Source: Emergomyces orientalis
Lineage: Eukaryota; Ascomycota; Eurotiomycetes; Onygenales; Ajellomycetaceae
Length of the DNA stretch: 64,000 nt
NCBI GenBank assembly: GCA_002110485.1
Contig: MOWL01000068.1
Location: forward strand, 186,001-250,000
Direction: 5' to 3'
This document shows positions 38,061 to 48,940 of this stretch, piece after piece. The position numbers and the translations under genes are program-made. Position 1 is the stretch's first letter. Each line of letters begins with the position of its first letter. Under the pieces are notes generated by a model. It did no database searches. It saw only the letters and a list, made by a program, of their open reading frames with translations, and had not been told where the DNA came from.

Positions 38061-38224
38061 TTGTGGCGGACGAATTGCTTGCGAAAACGGATTTCCCCAA
38101 CCACCCCTAGAATATTCATAACAAAACACCGCAAAAATAGCCATAATATCCACGTTTTTCTATAATCATTCAAATAACATTCAAATCATTCAAATTAACG
38201 CGTTTTTCATACCTTTATCATCAA
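38061..38224 (+). repeat. Left terminal inverted repeat of the Tc1/mariner element
   Basis: 164 bp matching the reverse complement of 41008-41171 with only about four differences, all transitions, by eye. It ends one base before the transposase ATG at 38226, so the repeat also serves as the transposase promoter region. Confidence 0.88.
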
Positions 38225-38225
38225 T

Positions 38226-39416
38226 ATGCCATCTCAATTCAATGATTTCACAACCAATGAGATCGTACATCTTCTAAAGAATGATTATATGCCAGCCGAG
38301 ATCGCACGCAGCATTGACTGCCACCTGGCCACTGTATATCAAATTCGACGAAATCTTCGCTGCTTTGACACTGCTAAAAGCCCATGTTCAATCTGCAGAG
38401 TAAAGCCAAAGATCACAGCAGATATCATGTCTGAATTGAAGAACTTTTTTGCTGTGTATCCAACTGTGTATCATGATGAGACTGTCTTCTTTGTAAAGAA
38501 TGAATTTGACATTGATATTCATCCACATTCAATATCTAGAATATTGAAGAAACTGAATTTGACACAGAAAAAGATGATCAATATTGCAATCAAATATCAC
38601 TTATAGAATCTACTAATCTGTTGATTATATTGTATAGGTTGAACCTGTAGTCACTCAACATAATGAAGAACTTTGAGCTGAATGACTGATTCAACTCACT
38701 CAGTATTTATCTGATCAACTCATATTTTTGGATAAGAGCGCTGTGAATGAACATACAGCAGATCAACAATATAAATGATCAAGCAGAGAATTTCTCTGTC
38801 ATGTGAGAAAACCCTGTACATGTTCTCAAAGATAATCAATATTATCTACAATAACTGTCAACAGATATCTTGATTATGATATATATCAGGAATTCTACAA
38901 TACTGAGAGGTTCAATGAATTTGTACACATTCAAATACTGCTCAAATGCCAGCAAGATTATCACTACTTAGTGATGAATAATTGCAATACTCATTGATCT
39001 CAGAAACTGTGAGATCTTTGCAATGAAACTGATATTGAACTTTTATTCTTGTCATCTTACTCACTGAATTATAACTCTATAGAGGAGTTTTTTCACACAT
39101 TGAAGAAGTGAATAAGAAGATATAGAGATCAGTTGAATACTGAGTTTGAGAGAGATTTTGAAGCTTTTCTGTATTATACAGTTCAGAACTTCATGAAAGA
39201 GAATGATGCAAGAGAATATTTCAGATCAGCTCATATAGAATAGTATGATAATAACTAGAAAGATTCAGATTGCAATTTAATGAACTATAATACAGAATTG
39301 AAAGTAGAAGCACTAGAAGATCTGCTTTCATCACTATACACAGTGAATAAAGATGATTTGAGCTCCTGCAATCTTGCTTATTATAATGAATTTTTTAATC
39401 CATCTCTTATAATTTA
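38226..39416 (+). pseudogene. Tc1/mariner DDE transposase relic
   Basis: The first 127 codons (38226-38606) are intact and carry the paired helix-turn-helix DNA-binding region: NEIVHLLKNDYMPAEIARSI, then the second helix pair ending in HSISRILKKLNL. After a short break near 38606-38645, possibly an intron, the catalytic domain continues in another register. The first Asp is in LIFLDKSAVNEHTAD. The second block reads VMNNC where the family has M-D-N, so the catalytic Asp is Asn. The third block is NYNSIEEFFHTLKK. The C-terminal FMKENDAREYFRSAHIE and an acidic tail run to about 39416. At least seven in-frame TGA or TAG codons interrupt it, several at places where the family usually has Arg or Trp. 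Not functional. Confidence 0.8.
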
Positions 39417-39635
39417 AAATATACCCATTCTAATATTCAACTCAGCCAGTTGTGTCTTTGTCAACATTTGTATATGATTCAATTCAAATTCTTCATTCTT
39501 AAGAACAATCTTAGTATCTAAAAAAGCAGAAGCTCTATTAGATCTTGCTGTTGTCAATCAATTGAAGAATTCTTTGAAAAAAAGATCAGTGTGTTCATCA
39601 AATTCAGGTATTGAACTGCTTTGAATTGAATGCAG

Positions 39636-39675
39636 ATTTGACAGCGGATTTGACAGCAGATTTGACAGTGAATAT
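39636..39675. repeat. Three imperfect 12-bp tandem units inside the transposon
   Basis: The unit GATTTGACAGCR repeats three times without spacing, in the interior between the two relic genes. One unit holds one of the only two surviving interior CpGs. Confidence 0.7.
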
Positions 39676-40139
39676 AATGAATCTGAAGTGAGATGATAAT
39701 GACATTACAAATTTAAATTCAGTCTTTCTATTTCTTTCATTATATATTTCATTATCATCACATTGATTATCTTGCTTGAGGACACTGTATTCAATGAAGT
39801 TGAAACTGCAGAAGCTGATAAAGAAAATATAACTGCTGACATTTGAAAGATCTGTATAAAAAAATTAGTAGTAATTATAGATTCATTCTTCTTTTTCTTC
39901 TTCTTCTTTCTATTTATTAATCTTTTTAACATCTTTCTTGAAGAAGTCTCAACTACTGTTTTATCATATTCAATATCATCTATTCAACTGGTAACCTTGC
40001 TACTCAGAAGTTGAATATGAGTATCATCATAAGCTATTCAGCAAGTGTCTTGCTCAAAGTTATGACAATTCATCTTTTGACAACATCATTTTGCAGTTAT
40101 ATCATGCTCAATCTGCATAGAATCTCATTCATTTGACTG

Positions 40140-41003
40140 ACAATTTCAAACCTTCTTCAGTTGTTGAGTAGTGACTGTGATTTTTGAATATATAGATGAC
40201 TTTTCATCATCAGATAGTTCATAGATTTGAGAGAATTTGACAGAACAGTGAAAAGAATTGTAGAATGATGAGATTATTTCTTCTTTGATATCAAGATCAA
40301 GAACTCTTTTGAATATCAAAGTCTGAATTGTTAATTGAGAATCTGACATCTCAAAGAAAGCTGCAGAACTGTGTATTACAGACATGTTTGAGAATAGAGT
40401 TGATATATCAAGAAAATTAAAATAAATGATGACTTCAATGATAAGACTGCTCATCTTCTTCTTATATAACTTCTTCAGAAGATCAATAATCTTCTTTCAA
40501 TTCTGCTTCTTTTCAATATTGATCTTGGCTGTGAATCCATGTTTATTGAATGAGATGACTGCTATATGATCTGCAATTTTCATTTTCTTGCAGTTCAGCT
40601 TTGTAATATACTCTTCAATCATCTTCTTTACAGTATGTTAAATAGAATATAAGCTGACAGTTGAATCACACATGGAAACAGTCTGATATTTGATTTTTAA
40701 AGAATTCTTTATTTCATTGATAATCACCTGTTCATACAATCTGTATGAGATGTCAGGCTCAGGGGTAGAAATTTACTCAGATGTAGGGATTTGCTCAAGA
40801 GTAGAAATTCACAGATATCAAGAATCTTCAGACTGAGTCTCTATATTCTCATCATTCATCTCATCCACCTCATCCACCTCATCATTAACCAGAACAGATT
40901 GTTTGGGAAGACTGAGGTGCAGAGTAGAAGTCTTTTTACATGCCTGTGAGGCAGCAGAACGGCGGGCGTTGCGAGTCATATTGAAAAAGGGGTTGATATA
41001 CAT
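40140..41003 (-). pseudogene. Second, unrecognised reading frame of the transposon (decayed)
   Basis: Read on -, an ATG at 41003 (or a better-placed one at 40979) opens 61 codons: a basic start (MTRNARRSAASQACKK), a Ser/Leu/Lys stretch and an acidic run (DEVDEVDEMNDEN), then a stop at 40818. Further open pieces follow in the same direction, with a Lys-rich helix near 40455-40500 and a 102-codon frame at 40146-40454. Composition and direction suggest one eroded protein gene facing the transposase. I recognise no domain. It begins inside the right terminal repeat, as the transposase begins beside the left one, so it belongs to the element rather than to flanking DNA. Confidence 0.45.
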
Positions 41004-41007
41004 GGAT

Positions 41008-41171
41008 TTGATGATAAAGGTATGAAAAACGCGTTAATTTGAATGATTTGAACATTATTTGAATGATTATAGAAAAACATGGATATTATGGCTATTTTTG
41101 CAGTGTTTTGTTATGAATATTCTAGGGGTGGTTGGGGAAATCCGTTTTCGCAAGCAATTCGTCCGCCACAA
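41008..41171 (-). repeat. Right terminal inverted repeat of the Tc1/mariner element
   Basis: Inverted match of 38061-38224 over 164 bp. The outermost bases on the - strand again read TTGTGGCGGACG, followed outward by TA. Confidence 0.88.
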
Positions 41172-41590
41172 TATGGCCTCAGTTAACCGAAGATCAGAAG
41201 GCATCAGTATTGTGGAGCAATTGCCAATGTTGTTACCAGCTTAGGAGAGACGAGATTTGATTTCATTGGAGGTCTAATGTGGGATAATGGAAATGCTCGT
41301 GCAGGTCCCACGATTGAAGGTGGGAAAGTATTTAATGGCAAGGTGTAGTCAGGCAACCTGACAGCACAGCATTTTTCGCCAACTTCGTCTTGTATCTTGA
41401 GCCATATCAGCTCCATGAAATACAGATGGATTTTATGGCATTCTCCGCCGCATCTCCCACAACTACACTGTGTGGTTTGGTGACTCGGGTTGAGCATGTG
41501 GCGTATGCTTGGCCGCTCCTAGTCGTATTCAAATATTATAAGCTGCCGCAAACACTTCGTGTAAAAACCATGCATCGTGCTCTTTAAAAC
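41172..41590 (+). pseudogene. 3' half of the APH-family phosphotransferase pseudogene
   Basis: Directly after the right TA the frame reads WPQLTEDQKASVL, which in this family follows the EFIPG segment found just left of the transposon. After a one-base register change near 41215 come AIANVVTSLGETRFDFIGG and LMWDNGNARAGPTIEG, the segment linking the two lobes, then VFNGK and a TAG near 41346. Further family-like pieces (FFANFVLYLEPYQL, 41370-41410) lie in another register. The C-lobe catalytic HGD segment is not found before 41590. The gene was therefore damaged by frameshifts and truncation as well as by the insertion. Confidence 0.65.
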
Positions 41591-41686
41591 TACTATGGAA
41601 GAGAGCATTCAAAATCCATCCAATTCAAATTTCGCGAAATTCCCGACCTACATATACCCCGTTTCCAAACAATCCAACCTATAAAA

Positions 41687-42340
41687 ATGGATCAACCAAA
41701 ACCTGCCCCATCCAAATACGCCATCCGCGCCCAACACACTCCAACGACCATCACAGTTTACCAGGCCTATCCACCTTCAATCGCCAACGCAGCGCTCGCC
41801 GCTGGCAAATTCGTCTCCCCTTTTAAACGCGAGCGCATGACCTGGATCAAACCTTCATTTCTCTGGATGGCCTACCGGTGCGGCTGGGCCACCAAAAAAA
41901 ACCAAGAGCGCGTGCTAGCTTTAGAAATCACTCGCGAAGGGTTTGAATGGGCACTGGCTCATGCCTGCCTCAGCCATCCCAGCCCGCACCTGTACACAGA
42001 CCAGGCGGCGTGGGAGAAGCGCAAGGATGAAAGTCCCGTGCGTGTGCAGTGGGATCCTGAAAGGGATTTTGAATTCCGGCCGCTAGAGTATCGGTCGTTA
42101 CAGGTTGGGTTGAAGGGCGAGGCGGTGGATAGGTATGTGGATGAGTGGATTGTGGGGATTAGGGATGTTACGGGGTTGATGGAGGAGGTGGGGAGGTTGG
42201 TGAGTGAGGGGAAGTTGGAAGAGGCGAAGGGGAAGATTCCGGTGGAGGAGGAGTATATTTTACCGGCGGATGTGGCGGGGGTTATTGGGGCGGATCAGGG
42301 GGGAAATGCTGGCAGAGGGCGTGGTGATGGTGATGAGTGA
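41687..42340 (+). CDS. DUF4291 domain protein
   Basis: A single-exon frame of 217 residues. The family signature is clear: YAIRAQ near the start, then TITVYQAYPPSIANAAL, the strongly conserved RMTWIKPSFLWMAYRCGW, and LALEITREGFEWAL. The later region contains VRVQWDPERD and RSLQVGLKGEAV, also typical. Residues 190-217 are a Gly/Asp-rich tail likely to be disordered. The family is widespread in fungi, plants and bacteria, and I know of no established biochemical role. The ATG at 41687 is the first in frame and lies just downstream of the APH pseudogene, so its promoter is within or next to that relic. The reading frame is intact, in contrast to its left-hand neighbours. Confidence 0.9.
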   Translation: MDQPKPAPSKYAIRAQHTPTTITVYQAYPPSIANAALAAGKFVSPFKRERMTWIKPSFLWMAYRCGWATKKNQERVLALEITREGFEWALAHACLSHPSPHLYTDQAAWEKRKDESPVRVQWDPERDFEFRPLEYRSLQVGLKGEAVDRYVDEWIVGIRDVTGLMEEVGRLVSEGKLEEAKGKIPVEEEYILPADVAGVIGADQGGNAGRGRGDGDE

Positions 42341-44744
42341 CTGAGGGATTGGGGGTATATGCATTTATTTGGGGGATTTATCAAGTTGGTTGAAGATGGT
42401 TTGGTCTAGAGCCCTCAAATATTATTAGATAGATGCAAGGATGCAGCTGCAGGATGGAGATCACTGCATATTCTCTGTAATCTATGTGCTATGAAAGAAA
42501 ATTCCCCAAACCCCTTGGATCTCACCCAGTACTCCTGTGGTATTTCCCCAGCCCAGTCCATTCCCTCAAGAAGTTAAGTTAAATGAATAGATTTCAATAT
42601 TCAAACAAATTTGCTCCATCGAGGGCCTGATGCGGGTAGCAGATCACCATCTCGGTATATCCGAAGACTAATGGCTCTGCCCCCGGGGCGGACAACTATA
42701 CAGCACATATGGGGCAATAGAGTTGAAGGCATACTTCCTTTTTCTTCAATATATTTGATACCTGCAGGGATTCCTCTCTGTCAATATCAATAATTAAGGG
42801 CGACCAATATAATTCTTGTCAGAATCTTGTTTCTTTCATTCGATTCTTGCGTTACTTAAACTACTGCATGCATATATGCGCATACAACATGTTTGGCATT
42901 AATTAAAATTTCATGCGACAAAGAAATGCAATAAATCTAAATCAATAGATAAATCAAAAAAGAGGCCCCCAGATATAAATGGATGCCCCCAACCTGCTGC
43001 TCGACTCCACCCCATTTCCAGTCCAGCCCAACTGAATCCGACATCCCAAACAATTACACCAAACCTGACACTATTGACACACTATCCAAAAAAACCTCTC
43101 TCTCTCTCCGTGCTCTGTACAAAGACTCAACGGACTGCAACATATACTGAACTGAGTTGAGCCGAGCTGTCCCTGAGTGATACATGGCACTACCCTCCCT
43201 CGTACAACGGCTCCCTGCACGAGCAGTTCGGCCTGAGCGGCGACGGGTTACAACTACAGGAACAGTGTCAAACGGAATCAAGACGGTTGGTTGCGCGCTG
43301 AGCCGTCTCATTCCGAGCCAGCTATGTGTTTCTTGTCTTACATGAGAAGAAAAAATATAAAAAAAATATGATAGATAATACGGGGAGTGTAGAAAATAAA
43401 AAACAAGAACAGCCAGACCCAAGAAATATTCTGGAATATTAACTGAGTTAACTGGGTGGAAATGTTAAATTCGATATCGGGCGATGACGAACGCAGAAAA
43501 GGCGTACTGACTGGGGAGCTCTGTTAACAGGGAAGGAGAGAATTATGGATGGATGGATGCTTGGTTGTGTCTTTGGCTTGTCTTCTTTGCTTCTTTTTTT
43601 TGGTCTTTGCTCTTTTGCTTTTCATTTCATATTTGTTTTGATCCAACTTCCATCCAAACCCTCGCCCCTTTCATCTTCGAAGCTTCAAATAGAAAGATAT
43701 GGTGGAAATACGGCATATGTGAAGGAGTGGAAGGATAAGGTAGAGCAGGGGTGATGAGAGGTTAACTGACTGACAGGCTACCTGGCCCTCTCAAGATTTA
43801 AAGACCAACACCCCAGGAGTTTAGTCGAAACGACCATCCAACCCAAGCGGTCAAAACAAATCAGGTAGAAAAAGAAAAAAGCGAAATCGATCTACTTCGT
43901 TCTGTCTCCGAGTCTTACAAGGAACCCGATCGCGTTGATTACGGCTGATCGATCGATCGATCGATCGAGGATCAACAAAGATATCGATGAAAAACAAAAC
44001 ACGAAATAAAAGAAAACGTCATTCGATGGACGCGAAAATAAACTCGATCGCTTTGGAGTATATATCTGATTCCTATTCATATTCCTACTGCGGTTCCTTC
44101 AAAAAAGATACAGCAGACATCGATCCTTCAAACATACAAAAAGGAAATAATATCAAGATCAGATGGTCAATCAGCCCCCGTCAAATTTCCGCTGCATACG
44201 TATTAACAAAAGAGGGCAAAAAAATATAACGAATATATAATATAATAACAAGGCTGGCAGGGGAAATGAAGGAAGAAGCTATATCCGTTGGCGCCGCGGT
44301 TTGGAAAAAGAGAAACTACGGCAAGGAGAGAAAAGAGGACAAAATGAGAAAATAATCGAAATAAAAACGCCGCTGATATCCTCTGCCGAAGAGATCGACA
44401 AAACAAGCAAGAAATAAAAAGTGGAAAGCTCAAAACGAGAAACGGAAAATGAAACGGAAGAAAGAAACTGGGGTTGCTGTGTTGGTCGCTTTATCCAAGC
44501 AGCTATTTGTACAGTGGTATCGTATCAATTGATGCCTCTTCTTCCTCTATGTCCATACTTACCCTTCTCCGCATCATTTACATAGTTCCCCGTCCTTCCC
44601 TTTCAACAAGAAAAAAAAACGGAGAACAAAAAAAGGTTTCAAATATTCAGCGAAACAAATGTAGCCACGCTCCTCAATTCACATCAAGGATCGTGAAACT
44701 GGAATACTATTCACACCTTTCCCTGGACACAGGGTAGAAATGGC
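42341..44744. other. Intergenic between the DUF4291 gene and the apsA-like gene
   Basis: About 2.4 kb between two converging genes. Apart from 3' UTR sequence it contains a GATC tandem repeat at 43947-43968 and purine-rich tracts near 43870 and 44000-44020. The open frame at 43054-43422 on - starts hydrophobic and then becomes Arg/Ser-rich; it matches no family I know. No RNA gene was recognised. Confidence 0.5.
43947..43968. repeat. GATC tetranucleotide tandem repeat
   Basis: Five and a half uninterrupted GATC units, a self-complementary tract, in the convergent intergenic region. Confidence 0.9.
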
Positions 44745-47700
44745 CTAAAAGCCTCGAAAGGGATCTTCATTCCGAAAAAACACATCCCCATCTTCAGACC
44801 CATAAAATTCTGTGTCAGGACTGTTCGGCGGCCAGTAATGGGCATCCCGTCTCCTTCTACTACCACCACCGCCACCGTGCCTCGATTTATGACCATTCCC
44901 ACCAACTCGTTGGCGGGCAAATTCACTCCTATCCACAAACGCCTCCATCCGCACTGTACCGACCGCTTCGAAAAAATTGCTCATGCCGACGCTAGATGGG
45001 CCGCTGGCCTCTGACGTACGGTGGCTAAAGCTACTTTGGCCGCTCTGCACACCCGATGGGCCCATGGTTGAGGGCGAGTAGAGGTCCGACGATGCCGCTG
45101 TTGTGGTGCTGTACGTTGACGGGGCGGTGGTGTGGTTGGAGAAGCTTCTGAATGCACTTGGCGGGAGGCGTGGTGCTGTGTTACTTCTCTTGCGGGAATG
45201 GGAGGAGAATCGGGGGACATTGGGGGGATCGGCGGCGTCGTTGATGGGTTCGGTTCCCTGGGCTTCGTCGAAGGGTAGCTCAGGGACAGCGGACGGATGG
45301 GATGCGAATGAGCGGTTAGGGTTGGCCGGAGTTGGTCTTGTTTTACCCTTTGCGACCCGTATTGAATCGCGGATTGGATTGCGTCTCAGTGTGCTCCCTG
45401 GGGGAGGGCGATACTCTTCGTGTGGGACGGGGGGGAGGGAGGCAAGATCGTTGGCGCCCATTGAAGAGTGGCTTAGGAACGATAGAGCTGTTAACCAGAC
45501 AAAATGACGTTCCATTGTCATGGCTGTGAACTTTAGTGCTCGCTGTGGAGTGAGGATCAAAATTGACCGGTTAAAGTGGTTTCCGGGGTTGGAGCCCTTG
45601 GGTAGTGGATTATCATCTTTCACGTCAAGGACCGATTGGATCGTTACTTTGGATAAAAGACACAGTCAGCCAAAAAAGCATTTCTTTTTTCTCGCAAGGA
45701 CTACTCGGGGCTGTTTGCCCGGAGAGAATTGTACTCACACTTTCGACCGCTTTTGCCCAGCAAGGCAGATCCGCTAGTGGGCTGTTTACTGCTCCACATG
45801 ACTGCTCGCTCATATGGTGCTAGCCATACCCATCTCTTATGTCTGACGCCATTTCCAGTAATGTTTGCAGATACTTCTTCAGTGGTTTTACCTAGCTCCC
45901 ATCCGTCCTTGTTATTGTCCGTCATACCGAACGACTTCCGTCTACGCACATACTTCCACATCCATTCTCCCACCATGGTCTGTGCGATCGCATCGACAAC
46001 ACTGGTTTGTTGCACACCCGTGTTGGTGCTGGTTGACTCATCTCGTCGATGGGATCTGGCAGGGGGCGGGGGATGTCGATTCGACTGCAGTTTACCGGAT
46101 CGTTTACCACGAGGAGCTGTGATTTCGTCAAATGGCATGGGTGGCAGGTGCGGGCTTTCCGGGCAAGTTGATGATGTTGACATTGTTGGTGGTGAATGGC
46201 TTTGCTGCCGATCAGGATGGTGCATCCTAGACACCACAGCGGCCGAGCGTACTTTACGAAGCGGAGGTTCTCTCGATCGAATGCCTCGATCTGGGAAATT
46301 CCCGTTGCTATATGGTGTGGGGCTCTGAGCACCCTCACTTGCGCTTATGGGGATTTTGCGCGAGCTCAATCTAACTGGAACGGGGAATGGAGGCTTGGTC
46401 GCGGTGCTGGTAGAAGCAGCGCTGCTGCCAATACTAGGTGCACTGGGGCTGCGAGGCCTGAACGCTTGGTGTGCGGCAGTAGAGCTGGAGATCATGGCAG
46501 TGCGACGAATATCGGGTTGTTTCGCGACGTTACCCAGTTTCAAAGGTCTGGGAGGTCGTCTGGTAGCTGTCGATTTCCCAGCAGCCACAGCACTCTGTTG
46601 AGAGCCATTGGGAACTTTTGTTTCGGGTATTGACTTTGGTGAATGCTGCTCATCATCTTCTTCTGGGTGTTCCTCACGCTCTGCAAGAGGGTTGTCGTCC
46701 AATATTGAATGTGAGGGCTTCGTGACGAGCTTACCAGATCTCAGCGTATAAGATGCTAGAGGTCGATTGAAGAGTTCATCATCACTAAATAGGTCCTCCT
46801 GTGGCTCTGGCCATTCGTCGTCACTAATATGCTCAAATCCGGCAAATAAGCTGCTGGTCCTAAACGGTCTTCGAAGCTCCGGCTTCACATCTTCCGACAG
46901 AGGACCATTGTCATTATTTCCGGGATATGCTTGCAGCTTCTCAGGCTCTATAGCAGTTGACGGAACTTTTGCGAGCGGCGCAGGCTCAACTGGAGGCGGA
47001 TTTCGAAGTCTTCTTTTTGCGGATTTAGGTGGTATGTGGAATGTTTGGATAGGGGGTGGTGAAGGTAGATCTATGGATTCTGGGCGCATTGGTTGGTCTA
47101 TAATCGCGGATGGGAGGAGTTTAGCAGGGAGCTTGGCAACGCGTTTATCGATGCGGATTTCTTCTGTTTGCATGCCACATGACCGTAGATCGGTAAGTGG
47201 TTCGATATCTGTCTGGCATGATATACTCTTGGTTTGTGGGGGCAAGACGACACTGTTCCTGGCGGATGGGGGGTTGGAGCCTGGGGGTTCAATGGTGATC
47301 ATCGGGATTGGCATTGTCTGTCGAACGGCTTGTTCTAATTTTTGGGTTTCTTTGTCTTTGACAATTACATTGTCGGTTTGAGTTGAGATGGAAGCGGTTG
47401 TAACCACAGGAGGTGCAATCACGGGAACTGGAGAGGCTATGTGTGTGGAGTGCTCTGATGGAATTTCCTCCACCTTTGGAGTCCATGGGGGGCTTGGAAG
47501 CTCTCCGGTTGTCTGGCACACAGAAGAGACCGTGTGAACAGGCACGGTGAGGGTACTGCTGTCCTTTGTTTCGTATACGGGACTTATTTCCGTGCTTGAA
47601 GATATACGCTTCCTTTCTTGATTTGGATCGCCCGCGCCATTCACCAATGGAGACTCGTCCACAATAGGTTTATCGGGCTCCGGAACGATCTTAGGGGATG

Positions 47701-48940
47701 GAGGTGGAGTATACTGGATCCCGACATCTCTATATTCGAATTGTGGTACAGTGGTGGCCGTCTTCTCATCTTCCTCAGTGTCCGGAATCATATCCAGATT
47801 TTTCGGATGTTCAGTTACATCAGGGGTGCCAAACCTTTCATGTGCGTCAAGCGGCATATCTAACGTACGTCGGGCCAACATGCTACTCATTGGTCGGGAT
47901 TGCATTGACATGGGTCTTTCATCTGGAACCGTGCATCGTGAATCAGGTCGATCATCTAAACCCAATGTGTCTTCCTCTTCCTCATCGAAGGCGAGTTCGT
48001 CTGCAAGGTTCAAGCCATCGACTTTGGGTCCATGGCCGTTGGCCAGACTCATGACGGAGTATCGAAGATTATGTGGATCGCCGTCATGCGTACTTACGCT
48101 TGCAGTACTCGTGCGTCGCCGCCCCAGAACACTGCTTGAGCGGACACTATTGGTGTCGCTGCCCCTAGCCGTTGTGCCATCGCGAGCCGAATCGTCAAAG
48201 TCTCCCTCAACGACACGAGGATAAGAGCCAGCTGCCTGCGCCGCCGCAACTTCATTGAGGACGACCTTCAGCCGTCCTTCAACCACATGGACCTTGCGCT
48301 CCCAGTTCCTCCGCTCTTCTTCCCAAATCTGCTTATCCCGCTCCCACAGCTTTTGGGTCCTTTCAATCTCGTCCTCCTGCGTGCGCGCTCTCTTCTGCGA
48401 CTGCTCAAGCCTTTTCCGGAAGTCCGCAATATTTTCCAAAGCCTCATCACGCTCCTTGGACAATTCCGTCATGGCAGATAAGGAACCACCCTCTAGCAGC
48501 TGCATCTGCCTTTTCAACGAGCGGTTCTCCTTGGAGCTTTTTGCGAGCGTTTCATACAAAGAGTCCGCTTCGGCCTTGGCATTTTCCAGGGTCATCTCGA
48601 GCGAGTCAATTGCTCTCGTTTTTCCTTCCATGTCGCGGCGCAGGGACAAGATCTCCGAAACGAGTGACGCATGTAGGGTCGGGGTGAAGCGCCGGGGGTC
48701 CAGTGGGGAAATGGTCTCGTCATTTGCGACGTCGATGGGGCTGACAGGGCCATCGGATTCGTACCGGTTGCTGGCGTTGAAGCGCGGAGGGGAGGAGGAA
48801 GGGCCTGGAGAAGAGTCTCTGCGGTGAAGCGATGGACGGCGCGACATGGGATTTGAGGGGGTCCTGTAGGGCTTCTTGTCCTTACCCTTGGGTAAGGAGG
48901 TTCCCAGGTATGTATAGTCATTTTCAAAGTCGGAAGGCAT
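44745..48940 (-). CDS. apsA: ApsA/Num1-like cortical nuclear-migration protein with C-terminal PH domain (2 exons)
   Basis: Exons on -: 48940-45739 and 45646-44745, intron 45738-45647 (GTGAGT...AAAG, phase 1), giving 1367 residues. Residues 1-70 are a Ser/Pro/Arg-rich tail; 80-240 are a strong heptad coiled coil (LRRDMEGKTRAIDSLEMTLE, RSLKRQMQLLE, WEEERRNWERKVHVVEGRLK). A long disordered, Pro/Ser-rich middle follows. The PH domain starts near residue 985 (QTMVGEWMWKYVRRR), continues with RHKRWVWLAPYERAVMW and, across the intron, TIQSVLDVKDDNPLP, and ends with ALKFTAMTMERHFVWLTALS. In Aspergillus ApsA and yeast Num1 the PH domain binds the plasma membrane and the coiled coil anchors dynein or mitochondria, positioning nuclei in hyphae. 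The C-terminal 230 residues are Ser/Pro/Gly-rich. It is shorter than A. nidulans ApsA and lacks evident long internal repeats. Confidence 0.88.

Larger units (their letters stand above)
38061..41171 (+). mobile_element. Tc1/mariner-superfamily DNA transposon, decayed, with 164-bp terminal inverted repeats
   Basis: Length 3111 bp. Both ends begin TTGTGGCGGACGAATTGC and share 164 bp in inverted orientation, flanked by TA on each side. A transposase relic on + begins one base inside the left repeat; a second decayed frame on - begins within the inner edge of the right repeat. Between about 38370 and 40950 I count only two CpG dinucleotides (near 38738 and 39645), while the outer few hundred bases at both ends keep many. 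TG and CA remain common, so the loss looks like CpG deamination rather than classical CpA-directed RIP. The element lies inside an APH-like gene. In-frame stops and a missing catalytic Asp show it cannot supply its own transposase. Confidence 0.88.

Noticed and set aside
37880..38173. 97-codon frame on - across the left transposon border
   Set aside because: Half terminal repeat and half antisense of the APH relic; an accident of the insertion.
38061..41171. Classical RIP of the transposon
   Set aside because: CA and TG remain frequent while CG is missing, which fits CpG deamination better than CpA-directed mutation.
41204..41497. 97-codon frame on - right of the transposon
   Set aside because: Antisense to recognisable APH-family pieces on +.
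45729..46328. Open frame of 199 codons on + opposite the apsA-like gene
   Set aside because: Antisense shadow of the PH-domain exon; no family resemblance.
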